A stretch of 64,000 bases of DNA, taken from Peptococcaceae bacterium (GTDB lineage Bacteria > Bacillota > Dehalobacteriia > UBA4068 > JAAVYR01). Under the pieces are notes generated by a model, which saw only the letters and a program-made list of their open reading frames with translations, had not been told where the DNA came from and did not search any database. The stretch's first letter is position 1, and each line of letters starts with the position of its first letter. The position numbers and the translations under genes are program-made. Positions 29,595 through 41,222 of the stretch are shown here, in pieces. The stretch lies in NCBI GenBank assembly GCA_022791255.1, contig JAAVYR010000003.1:1-64000 (forward strand), written 5' to 3'.

Positions 29595-30339
29595 CTCCCA
29601 CCTTTTCCCCATGCAAATCTCCCCAGGCATATCCCACCATTGTAAGTGCTGCTATGGCCGCCGTTTCCGTTCGCAGAATACGAGGCCCCATAGTTACGGT
29701 CTCGCCCCCATAGGAGCGAATAAGGTCGATTTCCTTTTCACTGATGCCCCCTTCTGGCCCAATAATAATGGCCACAGCAGATGGCTTCCCTTGCAAAAAT
29801 GCACCAATACCTTTTGCTGCTTCTTCCTCCCAAGGCGTGAGGATTTTACATCCTGCCGGTAGGCTTTGCAGCGCTTGTTCTAGCTTTTGCGGCACCACCA
29901 CTTCTGGGATACGATTACGACGGCATTGCTTACCCGCCTCCATCGCGATAGCCTGCCAGCGGTCCCGTTTTTTCTTACCCTTTTCTGCTGTTAGCAGGGA
30001 TACGCTCCGCTCCATAGCAATGGGTAGGATTTGATAAACGCCTAGCTCCACACTTTTTTGGATAATCCATTCCAGCTTGTCCCCCTTGGGAAGGCCTTGG
30101 AGCAAATAAATCTCGATAGGCTGCTCCACTTGGATATCCGGAATGGCAACTATTTTTGCAGAGAGGGCACCCTTTTCAATGGCAACAATTTCTGTCTCAT
30201 AAACCAACCCTTCACAAATCACCTCTAAGCTATCCCCCACAACGCAGCGCAACACAGCTGTAACATGCTTTGCGTCTTGCCCGGTTACGGTTATCAGCTG
30301 GTCTTTGATTTGTTCTTGGGTTACATATACTCTTGCCAT
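29572..30339 (-). CDS. rsmE: 16S rRNA (uracil1498-N3)-methyltransferase RsmE
   Basis: IGPEGGISEKEI, MGPRILRTETAAIAAL. Confidence 0.95.
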   Translation of the reverse strand: MARVYVTQEQIKDQLITVTGQDAKHVTAVLRCVVGDSLEVICEGLVYETEIVAIEKGALSAKIVAIPDIQVEQPIEIYLLQGLPKGDKLEWIIQKSVELGVYQILPIAMERSVSLLTAEKGKKKRDRWQAIAMEAGKQCRRNRIPEVVVPQKLEQALQSLPAGCKILTPWEEEAAKGIGAFLQGKPSAVAIIIGPEGGISEKEIDLIRSYGGETVTMGPRILRTETAAIAALTMVGYAWGDLHGEKVGEHGTADK

Positions 30340-30413
30340 TCCTTTTCATCCTTCCCATTCTACCAGTTACATTTGTTTCATTCTATCATAACTAACATAA
30401 AAAATCAGCATAA

Positions 30414-30442
30414 AAAACAGACTGCTATCTGCAATCTGTTTT
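30414..30442 (-). terminator. Terminator-like hairpin between prmA and rsmE
   Basis: aaaacaga / tctgtttt stem with inner tgc/gca, T-run on the minus strand. Confidence 0.65.
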
Positions 30443-30450
30443 CTGTTTGC

Positions 30451-31374
30451 TTATTTGCATAATGTCATTGCCACCCAACCGTCCTCCCGGACAATTTCCT
30501 TGACTTTCAGTGCAGTTCTATCAATGGCAGCCTGCACATCGGCTTCTCTAGTATCAATAATCCCGGAAATAATAAACACACCTTCCGGTGCCAAAAATCT
30601 CTCAATATCTCCTAAAAGCTGGATAATCACATCTGCTACAATATTGGCAATGACGATATCGTATTGTCCCGTTACCGTCTCCAGTAAATCCCCACACTCT
30701 GCCGTCACTTTATCTTGCACGCCATTTTGAGCAATGTTTTCTGCCGCAATCTTTACCGCCGCAGCGTCAATATCCACTGCAAGGACAGAAGCAGCACCAA
30801 GTTTTGCACTGCAAATAGCCAGGATACCGGAACCAGTACCGATATCCAATACTTTTTTTCCAGCAAGACTTTCTTTTTCCAGGAGTCGCAAGCAGTTTTT
30901 GGTAGTAGCATGTCCCCCAGTGCCAAAGGCCATGCCAGGGTCTAGCTCAATGACGATTTCATCAGCAGCCGCTTGATAACTCTCCCAAGTAGGCTTCACC
31001 ACAATGTGCTCGCCTAGTTTTTCTGTTTGGTAAAATTCTTTCCAGGCTTCTGCCCACTGCTCTTCCCGGATTTCCTCTGTTTGGCAGGTATAGTTATCAC
31101 CACTATCAGCCAGCAAATCCGTAAGCCGCTGATGCAGCAAGTTTTCCGTCGCTTCCCAGCCCTCTATGGGGAAAAAGCCTTTCACTACAATAGGCGCGTC
31201 GGAAGCCGGCGGCACCAGGTCACAGCCCATGTTGTCTTTATCCTGGATTTTACGGTTATAGAGGTCTCTAGGGTCTTCGATACTAACCCCTTCCGCATCA
31301 CATTCAAATAATAAATTAGAAAGCAATTCCTCCCATTGGGGAGGAATTGTAATACTTACGCATTTACATGCCAT
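30451..31374 (-). CDS. prmA: Ribosomal protein L11 methyltransferase
   Basis: DPGMAFGTGGHATTKNCLRLLE, VLDIGTGSGILAI. Confidence 0.96.
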   Translation of the reverse strand: MACKCVSITIPPQWEELLSNLLFECDAEGVSIEDPRDLYNRKIQDKDNMGCDLVPPASDAPIVVKGFFPIEGWEATENLLHQRLTDLLADSGDNYTCQTEEIREEQWAEAWKEFYQTEKLGEHIVVKPTWESYQAAADEIVIELDPGMAFGTGGHATTKNCLRLLEKESLAGKKVLDIGTGSGILAICSAKLGAASVLAVDIDAAAVKIAAENIAQNGVQDKVTAECGDLLETVTGQYDIVIANIVADVIIQLLGDIERFLAPEGVFIISGIIDTREADVQAAIDRTALKVKEIVREDGWVAMTLCK

Positions 31375-31388
31375 ATATTTGACCTCAT

Positions 31389-32573
31389 CTATTCTTTATC
31401 ATTATTGTTATTAAATACTTTGTTAAAAAAGCCTTTGGGCGCTTTCTCATCTTTGTCGCCACTAGCTACATTTTCATTTACCGGTGTACCATCATAGCTG
31501 GCCGCAAAAGCTTTGAGCATTTCCTTTTGCTCTTTGGTGAGCCGCGTTGGTGTTACCACTTTGATTTTTACATGTTGGTCGCCTCTGCCATAGCCTCTGA
31601 GCCGCGGGAAACCTTTCCCCCGCACACGGAAGGTAGTACCGCCTTGGGTGCCGGCAGGAATAGTTAGTTTTACTTGTCCCTCTAGAGTCGGCACTTGCAC
31701 CTCGCAACCCAGGGCCGCCTGAGCAAAGCTAATGCTATGTTCGCAAACCACATCATCATTACGCCGCTGGAAGATTTTATGCGGTGCTAGAGAAATATAA
31801 ACATATAAGTCACCAGAAGGACCACCCAAGGTGCCCACTTCCCCTTCACCAGCCACCCGCATACGAGAACCAGTATCTACCCCAGCAGGGATTTGTACCA
31901 CGATATTTTTCTTCCGTTTTACCTTCCCGCTGCCATGACAGGATTTACATGGCTTTTCGATAATAACGCCCTTTCCTTGACAACGAGGACAGGTTTTTAC
32001 TGTCTGGAATTGACCAAAAGGTGTATTTTGATTAATTCGTATTTTCCCTGTACCACTGCACTGACCGCATTTTGTAGGTTGGCTGCCAGGTTCTGCACCG
32101 CTGCCCTCACAGGTATCGCACTTTTCATAGCGCTCTACGGTGATTTCTTTTTTGATGCCAGCTACCGCTTCTTCAAAGGTCACCTGGATATCCACCCGTA
32201 AGTCGTTGCCTTTTTGCGGACGGTTGCTTTTGCCGCCACCACCGCCACCAAAGAACGCTTCAAAAATATCACCAAAGCCACCACCAAAGTCTGCCCCATT
32301 AAAGCCGCCACCAAAACCACCAAACCCGCCAAAGTCAGGCCCAGCACCGTTTGCCCCCGCATGGCCAAACTGGTCATAGCCAGCACGTTTTTGCGGGTCG
32401 CTTAAGACCTCATATGCCTCGTTAACTTCTTTGAATTTTTCTTCAGCAGTTTTACTGTCTGGGTTTAAGTCTGGGTGATATTGTTTCGCCATCTTTTTAT
32501 AGGCTTTTTTGATTTCTTCATCTGTGGCAGTTTTCGGCACGCCCAGTACTTCATAATAATCTCTTTTTTCCAT
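31389..32573 (-). CDS. dnaJ: Chaperone DnaJ
   Basis: J domain with HPD, Gly/Phe region, four CxxCxGxG repeats. Confidence 0.98.
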   Translation of the reverse strand: MEKRDYYEVLGVPKTATDEEIKKAYKKMAKQYHPDLNPDSKTAEEKFKEVNEAYEVLSDPQKRAGYDQFGHAGANGAGPDFGGFGGFGGGFNGADFGGGFGDIFEAFFGGGGGGKSNRPQKGNDLRVDIQVTFEEAVAGIKKEITVERYEKCDTCEGSGAEPGSQPTKCGQCSGTGKIRINQNTPFGQFQTVKTCPRCQGKGVIIEKPCKSCHGSGKVKRKKNIVVQIPAGVDTGSRMRVAGEGEVGTLGGPSGDLYVYISLAPHKIFQRRNDDVVCEHSISFAQAALGCEVQVPTLEGQVKLTIPAGTQGGTTFRVRGKGFPRLRGYGRGDQHVKIKVVTPTRLTKEQKEMLKAFAASYDGTPVNENVASGDKDEKAPKGFFNKVFNNNNDKE

Positions 32574-32610
32574 ATTGCCACCCTTATAAAAAATTCTTGG
32601 CAGATTAGCC

Positions 32611-32643
32611 AGATAGCAGCGTTACCCATTAACGCCGCTATCT
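32611..32643. other. Intercistronic hairpin between dnaK and dnaJ
   Basis: agatagcagcgtta / taacgccgctatct 14-nt arms with one mismatch, 5-nt loop cccat, no T-run. Confidence 0.75.
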
Positions 32644-32681
32644 AGCTTCCTCATATAATATACTCTTAAAATCTGTTATGC

Positions 32682-34511
32682 CTATTTATCTTCGTCTACA
32701 ATTTCAGCGTCTACTACATTATCATCGCCTGCAGCTGCGCCTGCTGCCCCTGCTGCATCTGCTGCTTGTTGGGCTTGCGCCGCTTCGCCATACACCCGTT
32801 CAGATACTTTGTATAGTGCTTGGGTCAACACTTCCATTTTTGCTTCGATGTCAGCAATGTCACCGCCAGAGATAGCCGTTTCCAGTTCGCCTTTAGCAGC
32901 CAGGATACTGTCTTTTTCTTCCGGTTGTACTTTGTCTTCAAAGTCTTTTAATGTCTTATCTACTTGATAAATCATAGCGTCTGCTTGATTTCTTACTTCT
33001 ACTTCTTTCTTCCGTTTTTCGTCTTCTTCCTTATATTTATCAGCGTCTTGCATCATTCTTTGGATTTCATCATCAGAAAGCCCACCAGAAGAAGTAATGG
33101 TAATAGATTGAGATTGACCAGTACCCAAGTCTTTGGCACTAACATTTACAATGCCGTTGGCGTCAATATCAAACTTTACTTCGATTTGCGGGATACCGCG
33201 AGGCGCCGGTGCAATACCCGTTAAGTTAAACCGCCCCAAGCTCTTGTTATCAGCAGCCATGGGCCGTTCCCCTTGCAATACATGGACTTCTACAGAAGGT
33301 TGATTATCAGCCGCAGTAGAGAAGATTTGGCTTTTTCCCGTAGGAATGGTGGTGTTTCTGTCAATAATTCTGGTAAATACACCACCCATGGTTTCAATAC
33401 CTAAAGACAATGGCGTTACATCTAAGAGCAATACATCTTTTACTTCTTTATTCAAGATACCGCCTTGAATGGCAGCACCCAAGGCTACACATTCGTCAGG
33501 GTTAATGCCTTTATGTGGTTCTTTACCAATTAACTTTTTAATGGCTTCCTGTACAGCAGGAATACGAGAAGAACCGCCGACCAACAATACTTTGTCAATT
33601 TCAGAAGCGGATACACCGGCATCCTGCATAGCTTGACGAGTTGGCCCCATGGTTTTTTCTACTAAGTCAGCAGTAAGTTCATCAAATTTTGCCCGCGTCA
33701 GGTTAATATCCAAGTGTTTCGGACCGTCTTGGTTGGCAGTGATGAATGGCAAGTTAATGTTAGAAGTCAATACACCAGAAAGCTCGATTTTTGCTTTTTC
33801 TGCAGCTTCCCGTAACCGCTGCATGGCCACTTTATCACCGGATAAGTCAATGCCTTCTTGTTTTTTGAATTCCGCCAAAAGATAGTCGATAACCCGTTTA
33901 TCAAAGTCATCGCCACCTAAATGATTGTTACCGCTGGTAGCTTTTACTTGGAATACACCGTCGTCTAATTCCAATAAAGATACATCGAAGGTACCGCCCC
34001 CTAAGTCAAAGACAAGTACCGTTTGGGTTTCCCCTTTGTCTAAGCCATAAGCAAGGGCTGCAGCTGTCGGTTCATTAATAATCCGCAATACATCCAGACC
34101 TGCGATTTTCCCAGCATCTTTGGTAGCTTGCCGTTGACTGTCAGAGAAATATGCCGGTACAGTAATAACAGCTTGGTTTACCGTTTCCCCCAGATAGCTT
34201 TCAGCGTCCGCTTTTAATTTCTGCAGAATAAAAGCAGAGATTTCTTGAGGCGTATATTTTTTCCCATCAATATCTACAGTATAGTTTTCACCCATGTGCC
34301 GTTTAATAGAAATAACGGTTTTATCAGGATTGGTAATCGCTTGTCGTTTAGCCACTTGCCCTACCAATCTTTCTCCGTTAGATTGAAAGCCCACTACAGA
34401 AGGAGTGGTTCTTGCACCTTCCGGATTGGGGATGACAGTAGACTCCCCGCCTTCGATTACCGCTACACAAGAGTTCGTTGTACCTAAGTCAATACCAATT
34501 ACTTTACCCAT
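32682..34511 (-). CDS. dnaK: Chaperone DnaK
   Basis: [31 protein letters not shown]. Confidence 0.99.
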   Translation of the reverse strand: MGKVIGIDLGTTNSCVAVIEGGESTVIPNPEGARTTPSVVGFQSNGERLVGQVAKRQAITNPDKTVISIKRHMGENYTVDIDGKKYTPQEISAFILQKLKADAESYLGETVNQAVITVPAYFSDSQRQATKDAGKIAGLDVLRIINEPTAAALAYGLDKGETQTVLVFDLGGGTFDVSLLELDDGVFQVKATSGNNHLGGDDFDKRVIDYLLAEFKKQEGIDLSGDKVAMQRLREAAEKAKIELSGVLTSNINLPFITANQDGPKHLDINLTRAKFDELTADLVEKTMGPTRQAMQDAGVSASEIDKVLLVGGSSRIPAVQEAIKKLIGKEPHKGINPDECVALGAAIQGGILNKEVKDVLLLDVTPLSLGIETMGGVFTRIIDRNTTIPTGKSQIFSTAADNQPSVEVHVLQGERPMAADNKSLGRFNLTGIAPAPRGIPQIEVKFDIDANGIVNVSAKDLGTGQSQSITITSSGGLSDDEIQRMMQDADKYKEEDEKRKKEVEVRNQADAMIYQVDKTLKDFEDKVQPEEKDSILAAKGELETAISGGDIADIEAKMEVLTQALYKVSERVYGEAAQAQQAADAAGAAGAAAGDDNVVDAEIVDEDK

Positions 34512-34611
34512 TTTATATTACCTCCTTAAAATGCTCCGTTATAGTTTATGCCGGCCTTTAGCTTTTGCTATTACCAGCAAGGATTTTCTTTTTATGATTA
34601 ATTTATGTTTC

Positions 34612-35184
34612 CTATTGGCCTACTTTTACCATGCTAGGGCGCAAGAGTTTATCTTTGAAGCGATACCCCTTTTGTAGCTCCTCTACGACAATGCCGCTTT
34701 GAGATGCCGCCCCTTCCACCATGGCGATGGCTTCATGCCATTGAGGGTCAAAAGCTTCTCCTACAGCAGGGATTACCTCTAAACCTAGATTTTGCAGCGT
34801 ATCTAATAATTGCCGATAAACCATTTCTACCCCTACTACAAAATCCTTCGCTTCTGCACATGTTTTCCCGCCTGCCAATGCCCGCTCTAAGTTGTCTAAA
34901 ACAGGTAACAGCCCAGTCAGGCCATCACAGATAGCAAACTTCGCTGTATCTTCCCGTTCCTGCCGTGCCCGCTTGCGGAAATTATCAAAGTCTGCTTGCA
35001 GCCGCACATATTGTTGCACCATTTCCTCTTTTTCCGCCAGCTCTTGCTCTAATGCCTGGATACTGTCTGTCATCTCTTCCGGCGTCAGAATTTCTACGTC
35101 TGCAGTTTCGCCAGCCCCTGTATCCTCTACTTCAGCCGTTACGACTTCCGCTTCTTCTGTCACCTCTTTTATATGTTCGCTCAC
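34612..35184 (-). CDS. grpE: Nucleotide exchange factor GrpE
   Basis: RLQADFDNFRKRARQE, C-terminal VVEELQKGYRFKDKLLRPSMVKV. Confidence 0.97.
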   Translation of the reverse strand: MSEHIKEVTEEAEVVTAEVEDTGAGETADVEILTPEEMTDSIQALEQELAEKEEMVQQYVRLQADFDNFRKRARQEREDTAKFAICDGLTGLLPVLDNLERALAGGKTCAEAKDFVVGVEMVYRQLLDTLQNLGLEVIPAVGEAFDPQWHEAIAMVEGAASQSGIVVEELQKGYRFKDKLLRPSMVKVGQ

Positions 35185-35202
35185 TGCGGTTTCCCTCCTC
35201 TA

Positions 35203-36237
35203 CTAACCTTTACTTCTTATTTTGAATATTTCAGACAGCTGACGCGCCATGTAATCCACCATAGATACTGTCTTAGAATATGCCATTCTAGTCGGACCCA
35301 ATACCCCAACGGTTCCTACGATTTTCCCATCTACACTGTAGGTGGCTGTTACCAAGCTACATTCTTTCATCTCAGCATATGGCAGCTCCAGCCCGATAGA
35401 TACATTGACATCTTCCTCTGTTACCGGCGCCATTAAGTGCCGCATCCGTTCATCTTGCTCTAAAAGCTCTAAGATATACTTCACTTTATCAATGTCTTGA
35501 AACTCCGGCTGCTTCAGCATATTGCTGCTGCCCACCAAAAACACTTTGTTATCGCTGCCACTAGCCATACCGCTTGCCTGCACCTTTTTAGCAATAACTG
35601 CAGGAGTATTTTCATATTCCCCAGCAAAGAGCTTGGTCATTTCCGCCAACAGCTGCTCGTTGACAGTGGCAATATCTATTTTTAAGAACTTTTGCCGCAA
35701 ATGCTGTTCCCACTGACTAAGCACATCCGGCATAATAGGACTTTGGAAATCAAATACCCGGTTATTGACCAAGCCGTTTTGGGTAACCATAACCACTAGC
35801 ACTTGATTGGTTCCTACTAATAAGAGCTGCAAATAGTTTAAAGTATCCCCTTCCATGTGAGGCAAAGCCACCAACGCCGTATAATTGGTCAGATGAGAAA
35901 GAAGCCGACAAGACTCTTTTAATATCTCATCTATTTCTATTAACTTATGAGAAAAAAGATTATTGATTGCAGAGATTTCACCGGGATTAATATTTTCTTT
36001 TTCCATTAAATAATCCACAAAATAACGATAACCCTTTTGAGAAGGGATACGCCCTGCCGAGACATGAGGCTGCTCAATATAGCCCAAATCCTCTAAGTCC
36101 GACATTTCATTGCGGATAGTAGCTGAGGAAACCCCTAAATCATATTTTTTAGCAATGGTGCGAGAACCAACAGGCTCAGCTGTATCTACATAGTCTTTGA
36201 CAATGGCTTTTAACAGCTTTCTTTTTCTCTCATCCAT
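35203..36237 (-). CDS. hrcA: Heat-inducible transcription repressor HrcA
   Basis: N-terminal wHTH, VSSATIRNEMSDLEDLGYIEQPHVSAGRIPS; first gene of the heat-shock operon. Confidence 0.98.
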   Translation of the reverse strand: MDERKRKLLKAIVKDYVDTAEPVGSRTIAKKYDLGVSSATIRNEMSDLEDLGYIEQPHVSAGRIPSQKGYRYFVDYLMEKENINPGEISAINNLFSHKLIEIDEILKESCRLLSHLTNYTALVALPHMEGDTLNYLQLLLVGTNQVLVVMVTQNGLVNNRVFDFQSPIMPDVLSQWEQHLRQKFLKIDIATVNEQLLAEMTKLFAGEYENTPAVIAKKVQASGMASGSDNKVFLVGSSNMLKQPEFQDIDKVKYILELLEQDERMRHLMAPVTEEDVNVSIGLELPYAEMKECSLVTATYSVDGKIVGTVGVLGPTRMAYSKTVSMVDYMARQLSEIFKIRSKG

Positions 36238-36255
36238 AGTTTCTCACCTCTTTTG

Positions 36256-36282
36256 TTAGCACTCTCATCTATTGAGTGCTAA
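36256..36282. promoter_or_regulatory. CIRCE operator
   Basis: ttagcactc-N9-gagtgctaa, exact match to the CIRCE consensus. Confidence 0.98.
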
Positions 36283-36292
36283 CCTATAAGAT

Positions 36293-36321
36293 AATATATC
36301 ACCCGGCGATAGGATTGTCAA
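36293..36321 (-). promoter_or_regulatory. Sigma-A promoter of the hrcA operon
   Basis: TTGACA-N17-TATATT on the minus strand, directly upstream of CIRCE. Confidence 0.88.
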
Positions 36322-36354
36322 TACCTTCCTCTTTTATTCTATTCCCTTTCCGTT

Positions 36355-37521
36355 CTATTCCGGCAAAAAAGCAGCAAAAACCGTATTAGCTAGTAGCTGT
36401 CCCTGGGCTGAAAGTCGTATACCATTCCCGTTCACCAACAATAAACCTGCCTTTTCTAGATGGTCAATTTCTTTTTGATAATAAGTTTCCATCTGCACAC
36501 CATATTTTTCATTGATTTCCCGATATAAAATCTCTTCCGTACAGCGCAGCCCCAAGAATACACCCTCTGCCAACACAATACCTGCAGCTAGTGTTTCATG
36601 AAAGCCTACCGGCAAACGCCCCGCTTGGAGAGACCCTAAATAACTTTTCATATCTATCTCATTAGACCAGCGATAGGCACCATAGCAAGAGGCAGCGCCT
36701 AGTCCCAGTCCCAGGTAATTTTCCCGCCGCCAATAGTTCAGATTATGCTGGCACTCTCTGCCTGGTTTTGCAAAGTTTGAAATCTCATATTGCTTGTACC
36801 CCATTTTCTGGAGATAAGCCCTACCCTCTTGCCACATGGCGATTTCCCTGTCTTCATCAGGCAAATCCAGCTGACCTTGCGCATAAGCCTGTCCCCATGG
36901 AGATTGCTCCGAGAGATGCAGTCCATAACAGGAAATATGTTCTACACCTAAGGCCACTGCTTCCTTTAAATTATCTAGCCACTTTTCTACCGTTTGCCCC
37001 GGCAGATTAGCCATCAAATCCAGACTGATGTTAGTAAAGCCACATTCCCTGCCTAGAGCCACTGCCTCTCTCGTATCCGCTGCAGTGTGTAGTCTGCCCA
37101 TAGCAACTAAATCACGATTATCAAAGCTTTGGGCCCCCAGAGAGATACGCGTAACCCCTATCTCTTTTAGCCCGGCTAAATAGGATTTATCAATGGTTCC
37201 CGGGTTCATTTCCATGGTAATTTCTGAAATCGACGCACCACAGCCTGTCGCTCCTTGTCGCACCATTGAGATAATTTCTGCTATAAAATTTATTGGCATG
37301 AGACTGGGCGTTCCCCCGCCAAGATAAAGAGTAATCTGTTGATTAGCTGCAAAAACACCATCAGGCAACTGTCTCTGCCAAAGGATAAATTCCTGCTGCA
37401 AACCATTTAAATAGGCATTTACAACCTCATCTTTCGGTTTTCCTGGATAAGAGAGGAAGTCGCAATAATTACACTTGCTTAAACAAAAAGGTATATGCAC
37501 ATAAACCGCCGCAAATCCCAT
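36355..37521 (-). CDS. hemW: Radical SAM heme chaperone HemW
   Basis: VHIPFCLSKCNYCDF, LGGGTPSLM; hemW-hrcA synteny. Confidence 0.95.
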   Translation of the reverse strand: MGFAAVYVHIPFCLSKCNYCDFLSYPGKPKDEVVNAYLNGLQQEFILWQRQLPDGVFAANQQITLYLGGGTPSLMPINFIAEIISMVRQGATGCGASISEITMEMNPGTIDKSYLAGLKEIGVTRISLGAQSFDNRDLVAMGRLHTAADTREAVALGRECGFTNISLDLMANLPGQTVEKWLDNLKEAVALGVEHISCYGLHLSEQSPWGQAYAQGQLDLPDEDREIAMWQEGRAYLQKMGYKQYEISNFAKPGRECQHNLNYWRRENYLGLGLGAASCYGAYRWSNEIDMKSYLGSLQAGRLPVGFHETLAAGIVLAEGVFLGLRCTEEILYREINEKYGVQMETYYQKEIDHLEKAGLLLVNGNGIRLSAQGQLLANTVFAAFLPE

Positions 37522-37566
37522 GATAAACAACCTTTCTTTATTTCAATTCGCAATAGATAAGAGAAA

Positions 37567-37589
37567 AGCCCAAACCCCCAGTTTGGACT
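37567..37589 (-). terminator. Terminator downstream of lepA
   Basis: agcccaaac / gtttggact stem, 5-nt loop, flanking T-run. Confidence 0.75.
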
Positions 37590-37605
37590 TTTTTATACTC
37601 TTCAT

Positions 37606-39411
37606 TTATTTATCGATTTCTAATACCGCCATAAAGGCCTCTTGGGGGATTTCCACGCTGCCCACCTGCTTCATGCGTTTTTTCCCTTCTTTTTGCTTTT
37701 CCAGGAGCTTCCGCTTCCGAGTAATATCGCCGCCATAGCATTTTTCTAAAACATTTTTCCGCATCGCTTTGACGGTTTCCCGAGAAATTACTTTGTTACC
37801 GATAGCCGCCTGAATAGGCACTTCAAAGAGCTGCCGAGGAATAAGACTGCGTAATTTTTCTACTAAAGCCCGTCCCCGATAATAGGCTTTATCCTTATGA
37901 ACAATGCAGCAAAGAGCGTCTACCACTTCATTGTTGACCAAAATATCCAGCTTTACCAGGTCGCTTTGTTGATAACCGATTAACTCATAATCGAGAGAAG
38001 CATACCCCTTAGTACGAGACTTCAATTGGTCAAAGAAATCATAAATGATTTCCGATAAGGGCAAGTTATAAGTAATCATCACACGGTTTTCCGTGATATA
38101 TTCCATGTTTAGGAAGGCCCCCCGTCGCTCTTGCGCCAGCTCCATAATGCTGCCCACAAAGTCCGACGGCACCATGATTGTAGCCTTTACAAAAGGTTCT
38201 TCGATAAAGGCAACCTCTGTTACCGGCGGCAGATTGACCGGATTATCAATGACGAGCAGCTCCCCATCATTTTTCGTCACACGGTAGCTTACACTCGGCG
38301 CCGTTACCAAGAGCTCCAGCTTATATTCTCGCTCCAGCCGCTCTTTGATGATTTCCATATGAAGAAGCCCTAAGAACCCACAACGAAAGCCAAAGCCAAG
38401 TGCTACAGAAGTTTCTGGTTCAAAGGAGAGAGACGCGTCGTTTAATTGCAATTTTTCCAGCGCTTCTTTTAAATCCCCATAAGCATTGTTTTCGATAGGA
38501 TATAGCCCGCAATAAACCATGGGTGTTGCCTTGCGATAGCCCGGCAACGGCAGGATAGCCTGATTTTTATTATCAGTAATGGTATCTCCTACCTGGGTAT
38601 CTTTGACATTTTTGATACTTGCCGTCACATAGCCTACTTCCCCAGCCGAAAGCTCACTTACGGTTTTCATTGCCGGGGTAAAGATACCCACTTCATTGAT
38701 TTCCGCTACCTTTTTCGTGCCCATGGTCAGCATTTGCATACCAGGATAGATACGCCCTTCCATAACACGGATGTAGGATACTGCACCTTTGTAAGCGTCA
38801 AAACAAGAGTCATAAATCAATGCCTGTAATGGTTCTTCTGGGTTTCCTTTCGGTGGCGGGATGAGATGAACGATCGCTTCTAAGATTTCTTTGGTACCGA
38901 TACCAGTCTTGGCAGAGGCAAGAATGGCTCCGCTGGCGTCTAAACCGATAACATCTTCAATTTCCTGTTTTACCTTTTCTGGGTCCGCACTAGGTAAGTC
39001 GATTTTATTGATTACCGGGATAATCTCTAGGTCATGCTCTAGTGCTAAGTATACATTAGCCAATGTTTGTGCTTCGATGCCTTGAGCCGCATCCACCACA
39101 AGGATTGCCCCTTCACAAGCAGCAAGGCTCCTGGATACTTCATAAGTAAAGTCCACATGTCCCGGGGTATCGATTAAGTTTAAAACATATGCTTCCCCGT
39201 CATCAGCTTGATAATTTAAGCGAACGGACTGCATTTTAATGGTAATGCCCCGCTCCCGCTCTAAATCCATATTGTCGAGAATTTGCGCTTCCATTTCCCG
39301 AGCGCTTACAGCCCCTGTATATTCTAATAATCTATCGGCCAGTGTAGATTTCCCATGGTCGATATGGGCGATAATGCAAAAGTTACGAATATTTTCTTGT
39401 GGGATTGCCAT
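37606..39411 (-). CDS. lepA: Elongation factor 4 (LepA)
   Basis: [39 protein letters not shown]. Confidence 0.98.
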   Translation of the reverse strand: MAIPQENIRNFCIIAHIDHGKSTLADRLLEYTGAVSAREMEAQILDNMDLERERGITIKMQSVRLNYQADDGEAYVLNLIDTPGHVDFTYEVSRSLAACEGAILVVDAAQGIEAQTLANVYLALEHDLEIIPVINKIDLPSADPEKVKQEIEDVIGLDASGAILASAKTGIGTKEILEAIVHLIPPPKGNPEEPLQALIYDSCFDAYKGAVSYIRVMEGRIYPGMQMLTMGTKKVAEINEVGIFTPAMKTVSELSAGEVGYVTASIKNVKDTQVGDTITDNKNQAILPLPGYRKATPMVYCGLYPIENNAYGDLKEALEKLQLNDASLSFEPETSVALGFGFRCGFLGLLHMEIIKERLEREYKLELLVTAPSVSYRVTKNDGELLVIDNPVNLPPVTEVAFIEEPFVKATIMVPSDFVGSIMELAQERRGAFLNMEYITENRVMITYNLPLSEIIYDFFDQLKSRTKGYASLDYELIGYQQSDLVKLDILVNNEVVDALCCIVHKDKAYYRGRALVEKLRSLIPRQLFEVPIQAAIGNKVISRETVKAMRKNVLEKCYGGDITRKRKLLEKQKEGKKRMKQVGSVEIPQEAFMAVLEIDK

Positions 39412-39467
39412 ATCATCTCACCTGTTCCACTTTATTTTTTACCAAACTCGTTATGGAGATTATCTTA

Positions 39468-41087
39468 TCACATTTCCTTCTCTTTGGGTACCTCTTTTCT
39501 CCGCCGTTTTAGCTTCCGCATCAGCACCCCTTTGACCATATCCGCTTCATCCATTTTTAAGTTGATGGTAATGAGTGCATAGACCACAGCACCCACACCG
39601 ATACTGACTGCCAACTGCATACATTGGGCAAATTTCCCTGCCGTGCCCAGGACGCTTGCGCAGCCCAAAGCTGTAAAGTACACCACAGCTGCCATCACGA
39701 TAGAAGCCAGAAGAATTTTGCCGAAGGATACCAAAAGATTTTTCTCGTCTACAGAACCGGTCTTTTTCTTTAAGAGCAGCAGCAAGAGGAGCATATTAAA
39801 AATACCGCTCAAAGAATAAGCAAGAGCAAGGCCAGTATGTCCCATCGGTCTTACTAGCGCAATGCTAAGCCCGATATTAAACACAATAGAGGAAACGCTG
39901 GCAAATACCGGCGTCATGGTATTTTGCAGGGAATAAAAAGTCCTGCTCAACACATGAATAGCGCCATAGGCAAAAAGGCCGATGCAGTAAAACAGCAATG
40001 CGTCCGCCGTGGCTTCTGTGGCTGCTGCCGTAAAAGCACCGCCTTTGAACTCATACATAAAGCGAACAATAGGCACCCGCAGCACCGCTAGCCCCACTGC
40101 AGCAGGAATGGTAATAAAGAGCACCGACCGCAGCCCCAAAGAGGCAGACTGATGAAATTCGTCCATTTCACCTTTAGCTACATGAGCCGTCATAGTAGGG
40201 AATACTGCTACTGCAATGGCAATAGCAAAGACCCCCACCGGTAACTGCATGAGCCGCTGTCCAGTTTTTAAGGCTGCTAACATCCCCGGCGCTAAATCTG
40301 AAGCTAAAGCTTGACTGACAAAGCTATTTAGCTCCTCGATAGATAAGCCAATAAATACCGGCACCATTAGAGCCATAATGCTTTTTACTCCAGGATGAGA
40401 TAAATCAAAGCTGGGATAATAATGAAAGCCTACTTTTTTAAGAGAAGGCACTTGCACCAAGAAATTAATCATGGCCCCCAAAACTACCCCTACCGAAAAC
40501 CCAGCAATACCATAGCCTGGAAACATCCGTTCAATAGGCCCAGCCAGCGTCAAACCGCCAATAATGATACCTAGATTATAAAGAACAGAGCCCAAAGCCG
40601 GACTGGTAAAATGCTTGTAAGACTGCAAAATCCCCTGAGAAATACCAGAAAGGGACATAAAGAATACCTGGATAAACATGATTTTCGTCAGCGCCACCGT
40701 CAGCTCCATATAAGTCTCATCAAAGCCCGGTACCAATAACTCTATGAGCTGGGGCGTAAAGGCAATCCCAACAGCAATGCCAATAAAGAGTAAAATCATT
40801 ACCCAGTTTAGGATGATACTAGCCACTCGCCAGCCTTCTTCTTTATCCTTGGCAATATAACTAGAAAAAACTGGGATAAAGGAAGAACTCAATGCACCGC
40901 CTACCAGTATCATATACAAAAAATCAGGAATGGAAAAAGCCGCATGATAAGCGTCTGTAATTCTGTTTTGACCAAAAGAATTATAGATGAAAACATCTCG
41001 TAAATAACCTAAAATACGAGAAGCAATCATCGTTACCATTAAAAACCCTGCAGCCCGTGCCACTGTGGCATTTTGTTCCTTGCTCAT
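39468..41087 (-). CDS. murJ: Lipid II flippase MurJ
   Basis: MVIN-type polytopic protein, ASRILGYLRDVFIYNSFG. Confidence 0.94.
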   Translation of the reverse strand: MSKEQNATVARAAGFLMVTMIASRILGYLRDVFIYNSFGQNRITDAYHAAFSIPDFLYMILVGGALSSSFIPVFSSYIAKDKEEGWRVASIILNWVMILLFIGIAVGIAFTPQLIELLVPGFDETYMELTVALTKIMFIQVFFMSLSGISQGILQSYKHFTSPALGSVLYNLGIIIGGLTLAGPIERMFPGYGIAGFSVGVVLGAMINFLVQVPSLKKVGFHYYPSFDLSHPGVKSIMALMVPVFIGLSIEELNSFVSQALASDLAPGMLAALKTGQRLMQLPVGVFAIAIAVAVFPTMTAHVAKGEMDEFHQSASLGLRSVLFITIPAAVGLAVLRVPIVRFMYEFKGGAFTAAATEATADALLFYCIGLFAYGAIHVLSRTFYSLQNTMTPVFASVSSIVFNIGLSIALVRPMGHTGLALAYSLSGIFNMLLLLLLLKKKTGSVDEKNLLVSFGKILLASIVMAAVVYFTALGCASVLGTAGKFAQCMQLAVSIGVGAVVYALITINLKMDEADMVKGVLMRKLKRRRKEVPKEKEM

Positions 41088-41222
41088 CGTTTCCCCCAAC
41101 TACAGTTTTCCGCTGCCAAATCTTGTCTCACTCTTATTTCAATAGTATATCATACTCCCTGATAATCTACCACTTAAAAACAAAAAATTCCCCATTACTT
41201 TCCGCACTTCAATCAATCACCC

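Noticed and set aside
32220-32340. Gly-rich repeat region considered as a second glycine-rich surface protein
   Set aside because: It is the Gly/Phe-rich linker of DnaJ.
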